NCBI RefSeq assembly: GCF_029784135.1
Contig: NC_073746.1
Location: 150,115,056-150,179,055 of the forward strand
DNA length: 64,000 nt
Origin: Toxorhynchites rutilus septentrionalis
Lineage: Eukaryota > Arthropoda > Insecta > Diptera > Culicidae
Direction of reading: 5' to 3'
Part shown: one piece after another, positions 33,190 through 44,026 of the stretch
Layout of the letters: each line of letters begins with the position of its first letter
Numbering within the stretch: the stretch's first letter is position 1
Translations under genes and position numbers: made by a program
The notes under the pieces: model-generated
Told to the model about the DNA's origin: nothing
What the model saw: the letters and a program-made list of their open reading frames with translations, nothing else
Databases searched by the model: none

Positions 33190-34800
33190 TGTTTTTTTTA
33201 AATTGGAAATTAACCCTGATTTTTAAAGTACCTCAAAATTCAAACCATTTTTCCTTCATATTTGGTATGATTAAATTTGAACTTTTAAATATTTTGTTTT
33301 GTTTAATGCTCAAGACTTTTGTAGAATTTTTCGAACGGTCTGGCTTGATAAGGAGGTAAAAAGTGACCAATCCAAATCACCAGCTCTATGAAAAATATTG
33401 TATAGGGTTCCAAATAATAAATTTTTGATTTTTTTTTGAATTCTTATAGGTTGGGTGTTGGAACATTTTGATAATTGATTAGGGTATATTTGACGATGTA
33501 TTTTTTGTTGTTGCCGATATAATAACTATTATACTGTTGACAGCTGGGCACGTGGCAGTATTTAAAAATTGGCAATTGTCATTGAATAAAAAATAGCTGT
33601 TTTTTTCAACTAAAAATTCAAAATTTTAAATTTAAAAAATCATATAAATTGAATAATTGAGATAACAAAAAACGACTACGTAAAAATTTAGATAATTCAT
33701 TTTTACATGCTAGAAAAAAAATTCAGTCAAATTGTGAAATAAATGTACCACCAGCTGGAAAAAACATGATTTCAAAAAAAAAAAACGCGCTTAAATGATG
33801 CGTACAAAAATGCTACTTCACTTGGCGTAACCTCATAGTCTTTGCAGTAACTTTTCAACGAGATGCAAAATCGAAAAATCCTTTCCACATAACATTTTTT
33901 AAGGCTTCCGAAAATGCAAAAATTTCCTCTTTTATTTTTAAAAATCACAAATTTAGAATCACAAGAAATTGTACCGTGCAATGTTCTGAAATTCTGAAAA
34001 AAAACCCAAACTAAAAACACATTCATTCAAATAAAAATTATGTTTTTGTTTTCATGGCACTTACGTTCTCAGTGGATATTTTGGCTTCTCAACGTAGGTG
34101 TTACTTACAGAATAATTATCAAAAAACACATACGAACATATTTTAATATAAATTAGAATAGTACTGGATCTCAAAATTCTAAAAAATCAGAATTTGAAAA
34201 CCGAAAAAAAAAAATTTTTGTGCTGCGCCAAATTTTGAAAACACTGAGAAAAAATCATACATGTCTAGAAAAGGCGTGAGAACACATTTGAGATCAAATT
34301 AGAGGAGTTCGGATTTTTTTTGCAAAATTTCCAAATTTTTTCTTGGTATTCAAATTGTTGATGAATTTTTTTTCGATACATCATAGTAAATAGTAATTAG
34401 TAAAAACAGTAAATAGTAAAATGAATTTTCAGTATTTTCTTTCTTATTTTTATCTCTAAGTTATTGAGAATGGCGTGAAAAATGAGAAGTGAATTTTTCA
34501 TCATGAATTATATAGTGAACATCAGAGATTCAAAATATAGTCATTTTTTCATTTAGTACCCTATACAATATTTACCATAGAGCTCGTGATTTGGTTTGGG
34601 AGCACTTTTAACTTCCTTAACCAGCCAGCCTCTATCAACTATTCTAAGAACACACGTATTACGATTATGTAATATAATGTAGGAGGAAAATAATGGTTAT
34701 GGAATTATTAAAAATTTGGTGCAAATTTTCATTTCTTGTTTTCCGAAAAAGTGTGTATTTTTTTAACAAACTCATATTAGTACAACTCGTTTCTAGACTA
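33190..34800. repeat. Foldback-type repeat with inverted arms
   Basis: Segments 33363-33417 and 34548-34605 are inverted copies, sharing CTCTATG-AAATATTGTATAGGGT, with flanking similarity beyond. The interior is AT-rich and non-coding and includes a SINE fragment at 34052-34110. Outer ends were not fixed. Confidence 0.5.
34052..34110 (-). mobile_element. tRNA SINE (type 1) 3' fragment
   Basis: CATGGCACTTACGTTCTCAG and GGCTTCTCAACGTAGGTGTT match the 3' part of the SINE at 20511-20755. The tRNA-like head is absent, which is usual for 5'-truncated retroposed copies. Confidence 0.7.
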
Positions 34801-35117
34801 TTTTTGTGTACAGTCAGAGGTTTCCGAACTATAATTTTTTAATAAAGATCTTGCTTGCGTCGTTTTAATAAATTACACGTGATAAAAAAAATCATTCCTT
34901 TTGTGGAAAAGCTCAGTTTCATAGTCCAAATTTATGTGTAATACTCTATCACAATCAATAAAACTGATAAAAACTTCGCATATTTTCAAAATATTCTGGC
35001 AGAAAATTCCCTACACAAAAACATGTTGTAAAAACTGAATTTTTAGAACACATACCGAAAATTAAATTCACTAGGAAGTGTGTCGTTTTACTTAGCGATA
35101 TTTTCTTTTCAGCTAAA

Positions 35118-36060
35118 ATGGTTAAGTCGAGGAAGCAGACTGTTCTTCAAGAAAATCGAGACAGAGATCATTTCGAATCGAAATACGGTGGTCTATGGAT
35201 GAATCATTTGAATACGCATGATCCCGAAGCGTACACCGTATTGGGGGTGAAATTTACAGAATCCAATCACTTGAAGATTCTGACCCTGATCAGAAAATTT
35301 CAAAAGTCTTCTGTTATTAATGTGGGTGTGGAAAATTATGAGAAACATCATCTTTCTAAATTGCCTTCATTTGATGAAATACACCTAATTGACAAGGCTT
35401 CATTATCCCTCTCAACTGTTAGAGGTTCATCATTATTTATTGATAGTGATGATTCAATTTATAATGACGCACATTTTACGAATCCAAATAAAACATTGCT
35501 TTAACCAAAAATAATAAATTTGTTAGTACAGGAGCAAACTGCGTCATTAATTGTAACTTTGAAAGTTGTGAAACAACTAGTACATTGTCACAACAGGAAG
35601 TTTTCAGTTTTGAGGAAGGTAGCAGCACTGATATACAAGATGAAGTGTTAAGTTTAGATGAGGTTCAGAACAGTATATTGAATGCGCAGGACATTGATGC
35701 AAGTAATGTGATAAATAAATCAATTGTACAAACAACTATTGGTAAGGTAGACGATATGAACTCTACTAATTTACCGCAAAGGGACACTAGATTTAACGAA
35801 TTTAAAATGAAAGATTTCTGGGATTCGGGAAAAGCTCTCGTTTGGAAACGAGAGCAACTCCAATGTTTGTTGGATGGGGAAAACAAATTAATTAGGTTCA
35901 AGACTGGATATAAAGAGCGAATTAAATTCGACACTTTTCAAGAGCAAGAATCATATACAACATTCCATGATTTAATCCGACATCCTAATGATACATGTCA
36001 TGTTTATTTCAAAGGTGTAAAAGATTACGTTCCATTGAAAAAAAACCAAACGAACGATTA
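35118..36060 (+). pseudogene. N-terminal region of the Foldback-element transposase
   Basis: The first frame opens at ATG 35118 just after an acceptor-like TTTTCTTTTCAG. It runs to about 35504, then a frameshift leads into a second frame to 36060. No standard domain was recognised. Visible features are a basic start (MVKSRKQTVLQENRDRDHFE), an acidic middle (about 35620-35700) and a Cys pair NCVINCNFESC near 35540. The segment DFWDSGKALVWKREQLQ near 35810 may open the conserved transposase body. It joins the DDE region downstream by position and strand. Confidence 0.55.
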
Positions 36061-37735
36061 AAGTTTTTGCACGTTGCATGTTTCTTCCATGTAAACGTTT
36101 TATGTTCATCACTACATTTGATCCATTGAAAAATGATGCCATAACTTTCAAAATTCTGCATGACATGGATGATATTCATCATCCAACTCCATTGGCTCCA
36201 CAAATTCGGGGAAAACATAGAATTAAATTACAACAAGAAATTTTGAAAACTACCACTCGTGATTTCATTTCAAACCAAATTGACACTCTTCATGATAATC
36301 AAACTTTGTTCGATTTGGATAGAAATCTTCGAGGATGATACAGCCAGAAAGATGGCTTCTGAGGCAAGATATAAGCTCCGAGAAGATAAGAATGTCTTCT
36401 CTGCTCTTGTAGAGTTGTTGAGCAAGCCTGAGACTTCAATTATGTTTTTGCAATACAAACCTATTAATATTCTTCTTATGACGAAAGCACAGCTTGATAT
36501 TTTCAATAACATTTCAGTAGAATCTGGTCTAATTGACTTTCATTGACTTCCACTGGTATTCAGTGGTATTCTATATCCGGTAAGAGTATGCTTCTGTATA
36601 GTTTAATCGCACGTGTTCAAATTTGTCCTCGTGATAAATTAAAACCATTTCCTATCGCCAATTTTTTTACTGAAAATCACTACACCTGGAATATTGAGAC
36701 TAATTTGGGTTTCATAAAACAATTTATAGTCAATAACACGAAAAAAAGTCTCCCTTCTATTTTTCGAACTGTCACAACAGATTTTTCACTAGCTGAGATA
36801 AATGCTCTTATGACATCTTTTAATGGAATGTCCATAATGCAGTATCTCAAAGCTTGTGAAGCGTGGGTTCTAGACAAAAACTTGAATCAAAAATTATATT
36901 TTGTTGTTATCAAGTTGTGTAGCTCTCATTTGACGAAAATGTTTTATAGGGATGTAGACAAATTCATACCTGAAAAATATCATCCGAATAACAATTTTTT
37001 GTAAAATTGTGTTTGCGTCTTTGTTCAATATAAGATACGCAGCCACGATTTACGATATTTTAAAATTATTTTTCACATATTTATTGACTAAAAAGACAAA
37101 TACCAAATTAGATTCATATGGATGTTTGTCAAAATATTTAAATTTATTAAAAGAAGATGTATCAATACCTAGTGATACAGAATCTTGCACTGTAAGTAAC
37201 GTTTTTGATACAGAAAATTGTGATGATTTCAAGACAATTTATCAGTCAAGTCCTTTTTATCAACGAGGATTGATTGATTTCAAATCTGTGGTGAATGAAG
37301 AAGTGGGTGATTTTGGGATAGCAGCATCAGAAACAAACTCAATTTATACATTTATCAACACATTTTTGAAAAAATATATTACATATTTACCTTTCTGGAC
37401 CCCTTTATTATCCAGAAACGCAGATCGTTGAATTGAAGCAAAGATTCAATCGATCAAATAATGGGACTATTCAAGAATATCACAAGGACATAAAATGTGA
37501 TATTAAAAATTGCACCTTTATTGGCAATCAAGATCGGGTGAGAATCGATGATTATATTTTACATATTCATGAAAATAATGTAAATACGATCGTCAAGAGA
37601 TTCAAATTGCGAGTACCAAATACGCGAAATACAAAAATGAAGAATTTTGAACGACCTGATGCAACACCTTTCTTGAATAAAACTTCCCGAAAACGAAAAC
37701 TGTCAAATTCTGAATCATTCGTTACTCCAGCCTGA
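36060..37735 (+). pseudogene. DDE transposase core with CxxH motif (MULE/Foldback type)
   Basis: The protein is readable across at least five frames. An N-terminal piece (MFLPCKRFMFITTFDPLKND, about 36078) is followed by a helical segment ending SVESGLIDFH at 36546. A 1-nt insertion falls exactly in the motif that should read D-S-T-G, the first catalytic Asp. Next come YSLIARVQICPRDKLKPFPI, then FRTVTTDFSLAEINALM with the second Asp (about 36780), then IKLCSSHLTKMFYRDV with the CxxH typical of MULE/hAT-related folds (about 36910). After a frame change, PFWTPLL and QIVELKQRFN give the likely catalytic Glu at 37430-37432. The D...D...CxxH...E order supports a Mutator-superfamily or KDZ-like enzyme. 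It is inactivated by frameshifts and stops. The residue assignments are inference from motif order. Confidence 0.65.
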
Positions 37736-37950
37736 TGAAGCAAACCCCTCTTAGTAAAATGCGTATTTCAGAATTGTACAGAGAAAAAGAAAAATTAAAG
37801 AAAGGCAAGAGTAGAAGAAAGCTTCCGTTTTGTGATAAAAAATTAGATTCATTGGAATGTATTTCTAAATGGTGGGGAAAATATAAAATTGATAACGGAA
37901 AGCAAAACCTTGTTGAAGAAGGCGTCCAAGCTGTGAAGCCTGACAATTAA
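37735..37950 (+). pseudogene. Basic linker region between transposase and protease
   Basis: A 71-codon frame is Lys/Arg-rich (YREKEKLKKGKSRRKLPF) and has ISKWWGKYK. It lies between the DDE core and the Ulp1-like part on the same strand. Probably one continuous polyprotein or a spliced gene originally; no domain recognised. Confidence 0.4.
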
Positions 37951-38164
37951 ATAATGAATTAAATTTGAATTCTGTTAGCAAGATTCGTCTTATTGTAGAA
38001 TAGATGAATCTGTCTCCGAAGAATTGTAGATTATTATACTGCTCCAAGAACCGAAAAATGTGATGGCATAAAATTAATCTACAGAGAATCTACCTTACAA
38101 TAGGGTGATCTCAAGACACTTTTCGAATGTGGATGGAACAGTTATTTAACGAATTTTCTTGTAG

Positions 38165-38648
38165 ATGTTTTACATAGAGAACATAATATGTTCCATTGCT
38201 CGTAATGCACATAGAATATTCTGCGACCAAACTCCAATGTTATTTGGGCTTTCTCCAGTCGATCTTAATATTCTAGAGAATATTTGTTTGAATATAAATA
38301 ATGCTGAAATGTCAGTTTTACCTATGTTATTCAAGGCTCATTTCACTTTAGCCCTTATCAATTTAAAGGAAAAAAACATTTATCTTCATAGATTCTAAAC
38401 ATGTGTATAGGTCGGATCAAATGTTCAACATTATCAAAACTAATCTAAACAAATACACCAGGAATCGTGAAACTTCAAATTTTTTAAATATTTTAAATAA
38501 ATTCACTCCCATTGATATGAAATGCAATTTTCAACCAGATGGAGTAAACTGTGGAGTTCATGTTCTTTATAATATTGAGATGTATCTCACCAATCAAAAT
38601 CTTTTAAGTACTTCATTCGATCCAAAATATGAGCGGATGAGAATTTAG
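38165..38648 (+). pseudogene. Ulp1/SENP-type cysteine protease domain
   Basis: Two overlapping frames join at about 38385. The catalytic set of the C48 (Ulp1) fold can be placed: His in FKAHFTLALIN (CAT 38339-38341), Asp in IDSKHVYRSD (GAT 38391-38393), Gln and Cys in FQPDGVNCGVHVLYN (CAA 38533-38535, TGT 38551-38553). Such proteases cleave SUMO-like conjugates or polyproteins. Several large DNA transposon families (some MULEs, KDZ, Ginger-type) carry them. One frameshift separates His from Asp, so it is not functional. It lies 0.4 kb downstream of the transposase core in the same element. Confidence 0.75.
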
Positions 38649-38684
38649 AAAAACATTATTTTAAATTCCAATAATGTTGAAAAG

Positions 38685-38876
38685 ATGTGTCCGGGCTGCG
38701 GAGTAACCGAGAATGACACATCGTTTTCGGAACAGTGAATTTGGCAAAGTGTAATAAATGCAACAGGGTGTGGCATGTGAATTGCATCAGGGATAAAATA
38801 TTACTTAAAAATTCCACACATTCTTCTTGCGTAATGTGTGTTGGAATCAAGTACGATTTCAAGAAGTAAATAAAAA
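38685..38876 (+). pseudogene. PHD-type zinc finger at transposase C-terminus
   Basis: Starts CPGCGVTEND in one frame and continues, after a 1-nt shift, as KCNKCNRVWHVNCI and SSCVMC before a TAA at about 38874. The Cys/His order C-x2-C, C-x2-C, x4-H-x2-C, C-x2-C is a C4HC3 PHD-like finger, a histone-tail reader fold found at the ends of some insect DNA transposases. AATAAA overlaps the stop region (about 38876). The finger closes the coding series that began at 35118. Confidence 0.6.
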
Positions 38877-38984
38877 TGACCAACAATTTTATATTCAAAT
38901 GAAATATTTTTTTCTACCATACAAGAAGTGGGACTCAACAATTTTTATATAACTTTTTTATAAGCATCAGTTGGATTCAACTCC

Positions 38985-39115
38985 GCCAGCCTTTTAATAA
39001 AAATTATACGCTGACGGTTCCAAGTCCGTGAGGGAGGAGGAAATTCAACAATACTTCATAAAAGAATTTAATGCTTTGGAATCAAGGAAGTTCAAAATGG
39101 AGAAAAGTAAATAAA
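38985..39115 (+). other. Possible further exon of the Foldback element
   Basis: A frame reading LYADGSKSVREEEIQQYFIK and then EFNALESRKFKMEKSK ends at TAA near 39112. An acceptor-like TGAATATTTGCAG follows at about 39170. It is uniform in texture with the preceding genes but matches no domain. Confidence 0.25.
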
Positions 39116-39464
39116 TAAAAGTATTGTTTTAATTTACCAACCTGTCAACACTCATTATTGAATATTTGCAGGAACTATTGTAGCTTCTCTGAAAGCTAAC
39201 TTTTTTATGATGTTGAAACAAGAAGGTAAATTTCACACTTAAAATTAGAGATTATTATATTATTATTATTTTAGATGGAACGTATATTCCGTAACTCAAT
39301 TATAACCCAATTATATATACTATCCGGTTGCATAATGAGTATTGGAAAAAAAACCTTCCATTAAAACGAAATAAATCATAACACAACAACTAAACATCAT
39401 TCATTACTGTCATGTCAGAAATATTATTAAAATGAATGAAATAAAAGAGTTACAGTATCAAGAG

Positions 39465-39990
39465 AGTATTCTAGTCTAGAAATTTGAAAAATATAAAAAA
39501 TATCTTTTATTTTTGAAGTTTAGCTAGTTTTTTTGCAAATCCCGTTATTTATCGAGTGATAGCCATTTTATTGATGAGGTATATAATCTAGTAGGGCCTT
39601 GACTCCAAACTTGAAGCACGTTTTATTTTTTTAAACAGACGTACACGATATCTCAAGTTCTACAGAATCGATCAATTGCAAATGAATGTGAATGTGTGAT
39701 GTAAATAATTATTTATACATCCCTCTATCGCATAAACCAAAGAAAAAATTTTTTTTTAATTTTATTATTTTCGAAAAAAAATTGTCGTAAAAACGTTCAA
39801 AAATGCAAATTATTTTATCAAATGGCCACCATTTGGTCAAAACTGATTTTTTTTATTTGTCCGAGGTTCATACGATAGCGGTATCTGTACTGATTCATAA
39901 TTATTTCGATTTTTATGTTTAAGATAAGCAGAAAGACTGAAATCGCGTTCGCCATGGCATAACTTATTTTTAAACCCCCTCACAACACCA
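39465..39990. repeat. Dispersed repeat family C, copy 2
   Basis: Matches 26410-26815 in order: ATTCTAGTCTAGA, ATTTATCGAGTGATAGCC, GTACACGATATCTCAAGTTC. Non-coding. Confidence 0.55.
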
Positions 39991-40117
39991 GCTTGTAACT
40001 ACTTTAATTTCGAATTTCCCGTTTAGTTCTCGTTGTATTGTCAGAAGATAAATAAAGAATTAATGAAATAATTGATGGTGAAAATATTCTTTGTTTTCTT
40101 TGTTCAGAAACTCGAGT

Positions 40118-40165
40118 CCTAGAATCCTAGATCCTTAATCCTAGAATCCTAGAATCCTTAATTTA
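40118..40165. repeat. Short tandem repeat (CCTAGAAT)n-like
   Basis: CCTAGAATCCTAGATCC then TTAATCCTAGAATCCTAG repeats an 8-9-bp unit about five times, imperfectly. Confidence 0.8.
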
Positions 40166-40512
40166 TTATCAGTACTCAACAATAAACTAGTTGTATATTA
40201 TAATGAAAGAATAATAATTTTTCAACAGTAGTAAATATTACTGCAAAGGGCTTAAAGATGAACTAGTTAACTATTGTTTTCCTTTGCCACTTCGTTGAAA
40301 CAGTCCCAAAACGTGTCGTGAGCTTCGCATGTTACGTATGATTGTTTCTCTTTCCGTTTAACAGGTGTTGAAGACGGCAATGAGCTGTTACTCTTAAAAG
40401 ATTCGTAGCAAAATATTTCTGTATTATCCATTTAGATTTTTTGTCAGGCTGTCTCCGTTTGGAGATCTTCCATAGAACATCGTATCTAAAAATGTTGCAA
40501 TATGGTTATTTA

Positions 40513-41448
40513 GACCTTCTGTGTTACATCAAATTGCATCACGGAAAAAACGCTGTAGAAATTCTCCCAGTAGACCGATCCTTTTGAAAATTTTAGACAA
40601 TAAAATAAAAACTATTAAACAACTTTTGGCATTTTCTTTTTATTCATACTTCGAGCCCAAGCCCGTATGCTCGCACCTTCCTCTCTACCCCGTCCATAAG
40701 GTTCTGTACAACGTCAGGTTGTAGTTTTTTTTGAACAGAAATCCATTTTCTCTTGAAGTCCGCCTCCGATTTGACAACTTTTGGGTTCTTCCGGAGGGCC
40801 TGCTTCATAATCCCCCAATATTTCTCTATTGGGCGAAGCTCCGGCGCGTTGGGGAATTCATTTCTAGGCAATGCGGCTTCGTCAGCATTTCGGTGTACAG
40901 CTTCCGGGCTCGCGTCTTCCCCACCATATTTTGCCTTTCGTCGCGGTTAGGAGCCTTCTGAACCTTAAATGTACGCAGGCCCTCCCGCTGCTTGGTCCGC
41001 TGGACGAATGAACTAGACAAATTCAGCTTATTGGCGACATCCCGGACCGAACTTCTCGGATCACGTCTAAACTGCTTAACTACGCGCTTGTGATCTTCTT
41101 CACTGACGGAGCATCCATTTTTGCCGTTCTTCACCTTCCGGTCGATGGTTAGGTTCTCGAAGTATCGTTTTAGTACTCTGCTGACCGTGGATTGGACGAT
41201 TCCCAGCATCTTACCGATGTCCCGATGTGACAACTCCGGATTCTCGAAATGAGTGCGCTGGATTAAATCACGACGCTCTTTTTCGTTCGACGACATTTTT
41301 CCAAATTTACGAAAAATTGACAGTGAAGCATGGCCAACGTGATCTATACACTCTTATCTGATTATAAGCGAAAGCTGAAGATATAATTCCTAAAAATTAA
41401 ATTTCTACAGCGTTTTTTCCGTGATGCAATTTGATGTGACACACCCTT
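40513..41448 (-). mobile_element. Deleted copy of the DD36E Tc1-type element
   Basis: The right end is identical in type to 24030-25325 (AAGGGTGTGTCACATC inward from 41448, then TA at 41449-41450). The left end is altered in its outer ~12 bp but matches from ACATCAAATTGCATCACGG on. At about 936 bp it lacks roughly 360 bp of the full element. It lies inside the giant Foldback element. Confidence 0.88.
40644..41296 (-). pseudogene. Tc1-type transposase lacking the catalytic middle
   Basis: N-terminal frame 41296-40855 (MSSNEKERRDLIQRTHFENP) keeps both helix-turn-helix motifs and ends MLTKPHCL. The deletion joins this to a second frame with PNAPELRPIEKYWGIMKQAL, so the first two catalytic Asp residues are missing and only the Glu region remains. 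The remaining sequence is very close to the 24-kb copy. A truncated DNA-binding protein could in principle still bind the ends; this is inference. Confidence 0.85.
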
Positions 41449-41974
41449 TAATTAGTGAGCGTGTCGCTTTAATGTGTAGTGAAGTAAGTCTCCCTCTCTC
41501 GGCTTAGCTTCCTTGAAATCGGTTATAATGTTTTTTTCAATCTTGAATGAAAATAATTAATTGATATTCTTCGTTCACTCAAAATTCCAAATCCAAAATG
41601 AAAACACACACATATCCAAACAAATTGCATTATTATGTTATTTTAAAAAACATTGAGATTCTTTGTAGGAAACTTGGTGCACTATTAAATATTATATCTA
41701 CTCTAAGCGAAAAAAAAAATATACGTTCATGATTTTTATGTGTCTGTGTTTATGATATGTTCTGTAAAATTCAAATCTGTAAAATTTTATTACACTGATT
41801 TTATTTACGCGACTGATGCGTGTGCGCAAAAAAAAAGGCATAATAACAGAATTCCCCTTCACCGGCGCGCGCTCGTCAGATCACGTATTTTCAAGAAAAT
41901 CGCAAATTTCGAGAGAATCGCGTAGATAAAATCACGGAAAAAAATCGCGTAAAAAGAATACAGTTTATACTTAT

Positions 41975-42056
41975 TTATAGAGCCATTCCATGCCAAACTG
42001 AAAAGTGGGTCTTAGATTTTAGTGAAAAGTGGTAGTTTTGTTCTTTTTCGCAAAAC
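41975..42056. repeat. AT-rich repeat family A terminus fragment
   Basis: GCCATTCCATGCCAAACTGA and GTGAAAAGTGGTAGTTTTGT match the family A end seen at 45877. It abuts the inner edge of the right satellite arm. Confidence 0.6.
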
Positions 42057-44017
42057 AATAGCATTTCTCAGACCCTTTTCCGATCAATGAAAATATGGTT
42101 GAAGATAGATAAAAATATTCTCTATCGAATGAGTACTATCTCAAAAATGTGTAATTGGGCCTTCAAATAACTTTTTTACATTTTCTTTAAAATAATTCCC
42201 TTCACCCATACAACTTGTACGCATTTTCTCAAATTATTTTTTCTCCCATATGACTTGTACACGTTTTGGCCTACAACTATTCTCGAACCCTTTTCCGATC
42301 AATGAAAATGTGGCTAAAGATTGATAAAAATGTTCTCTATCGAATGAGTAGTATCTCAAACATGTGTATTGGATCCTTTCTAATAACTTTTTTTCAATGT
42401 TCTTTAAATTAATTATTTTCCCCATACAACTTGTACACATTTTGACATATAACATTTCTCAGACCCTTTTCCGATCAATGAAAATATGGTTGAAGATAGA
42501 TAAAAATATTTTCTATCGAATGAGTACTATCTCAAACATGTGTAATTGAGCCTTCAAATAACTTTTTTACATTTTCTTTAAAATAATTCCCTTCGCCCAT
42601 ACAACTTGTACGCATTTTCTCAAATTATTTTTTCTCCCATATGACTTGTACACGTTTTGGTCTATAACTTTTCTCGAACCCTTTTCCGATCAATGAAAAT
42701 GTGGCTAAAGATTGATAAAAATGTTCTCTATCGAATGAGTATTATCTCAAACATGTGTATTGGATCCTTTCTAATAACTTTTTTTCAATGTTCTTTAAAT
42801 TAATTAATTTCCCCCATACAACTTGTACACATTTTGGCATATAACATTTCTCAGACCCTTTTCTGATCAATGAAAATATGGTTGGAGATATATAAAAATA
42901 TTCTCTATCGAATGAGTACTATCTCAAAAATGTGTAATTGGGCCTTCAAATAACTTTTTTACATTTTCTTCAAAATAATTCCCTTCACCCATACAACTTG
43001 TACGCATTTTCTCAAATTATTTTTTCTCCCATATGACTTGTACACGTTTTGGCCTATAACTTTTCTCGAACCCTTTTCCGATCAATGAAAATGTGGCTAA
43101 AGATTGATAAAAATGTTCTCTATCGAATGAGTACTATCTCAAACATGTGTATTGGATCCTTTCTAATAACTTTTTTTCAATGTTCTTTAAATTAATTATT
43201 TTCCCCATACAACTTGTACACATTTTGGCATATAACATTTCTCAGACCCTTTTCCGATCAATGAAAATATGGTTGAAGATAGATAAAAATATTTTCTATC
43301 GAATGAGTACTATCTCAAACATGTGTGATTGAGCCTTCAAATAACTTTTTTACATTTTCTTTAAAATAATTCCCTTCGCCCATACAACTTGTACGCATTT
43401 TCTCAAATTATTTTTTCTCCCATATGACTTGTACACGTTTTGGTCTATAACTTTTCTCGAACCCTTTTCCGATCAATGAAAATGTGGCTAAAGATAGATA
43501 AAAATGTTCTCTATCGAATGAATATTATCTCGAAAATGTGTATTGGGTGCTTTCTAATAACTTTTTTCAATGTTGTTTGAATTAATTAATTTCCCCCATA
43601 CAACTTGGCCTATAACTTTCCTTAGACCCTTTTCCGATCAATGAAAGTAGGGGCCGGAAGATAGATAAAATATTTCTCTATCGAATGAACATTGTTTCAA
43701 GAATGTGTTTTTGGGTGTTTCGAACAACTTTTTTTGATTTTCCGAAATTGGTACTCCTCAAATTATTGACTCATGTGCACGTTTTGATGTATAACTTCCT
43801 TCTGATACTTTGATGATGGGTTAAATCACGCTAGAAGATAGATAACATATTTCTCTTTCGAATGAGTATATATCTAACGTTATTTATTCGATGAATGTTC
43901 AATTTATAATTATTGAAATAATTAATAACGAAAAACAAAATTATCGCATGTTGCATCCAACATATGACTTGTATGCGATTTTAGCCGCTGGATTTTGGCC
44001 GCTAACTTCACACAAGT
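42057..44017 (-). repeat. Right inverted arm with satellite units, dimeric order
   Basis: About ten ~190-bp units are inverted relative to the left arm. Alternate units are more alike: ATGTGTATTGGATCCTTTC recurs at about 42362, 42752 and 43145, a 391-393-bp period, so the array has a dimeric higher-order unit. The outer ~420 bp are nearly identical to the complement of the left arm. Confidence 0.88.
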
Positions 44018-44026
44018 AATCCAATG

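Larger units (their letters stand above)
30167..44017 (+). mobile_element. Giant Foldback/Mutator-like transposon with satellite arms (13.85 kb)
   Basis: The 9-bp word AATCCAATG is duplicated exactly at 30158-30166 and 44018-44026. The element starts ACTTGTGTGAAGTTAGCGG and ends with the exact complement. Its arms, 30167-31288 and about 42055-44017, are almost identical in inverted orientation over at least 1.1 kb and consist mostly of tandem ~190-bp satellite units. The interior carries remains of a DDE transposase with a CxxH motif, a Ulp1-type protease and a PHD finger on the + strand. Long satellite inverted repeats with a 9-bp duplication are the hallmark of Foldback (FB) elements, which belong to the Mutator (MULE) superfamily. 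Later insertions lie inside it: MITEs, a SINE piece and a Tc1-like copy. The genes are broken, so mobility now would need help in trans. Confidence 0.82.

Noticed and set aside
35118..38900. Polinton/Maverick identity because of the cysteine protease
   Set aside because: No polymerase, integrase or capsid-like genes. The 9-bp duplication, satellite arms and CxxH DDE core fit Foldback/Mutator better.
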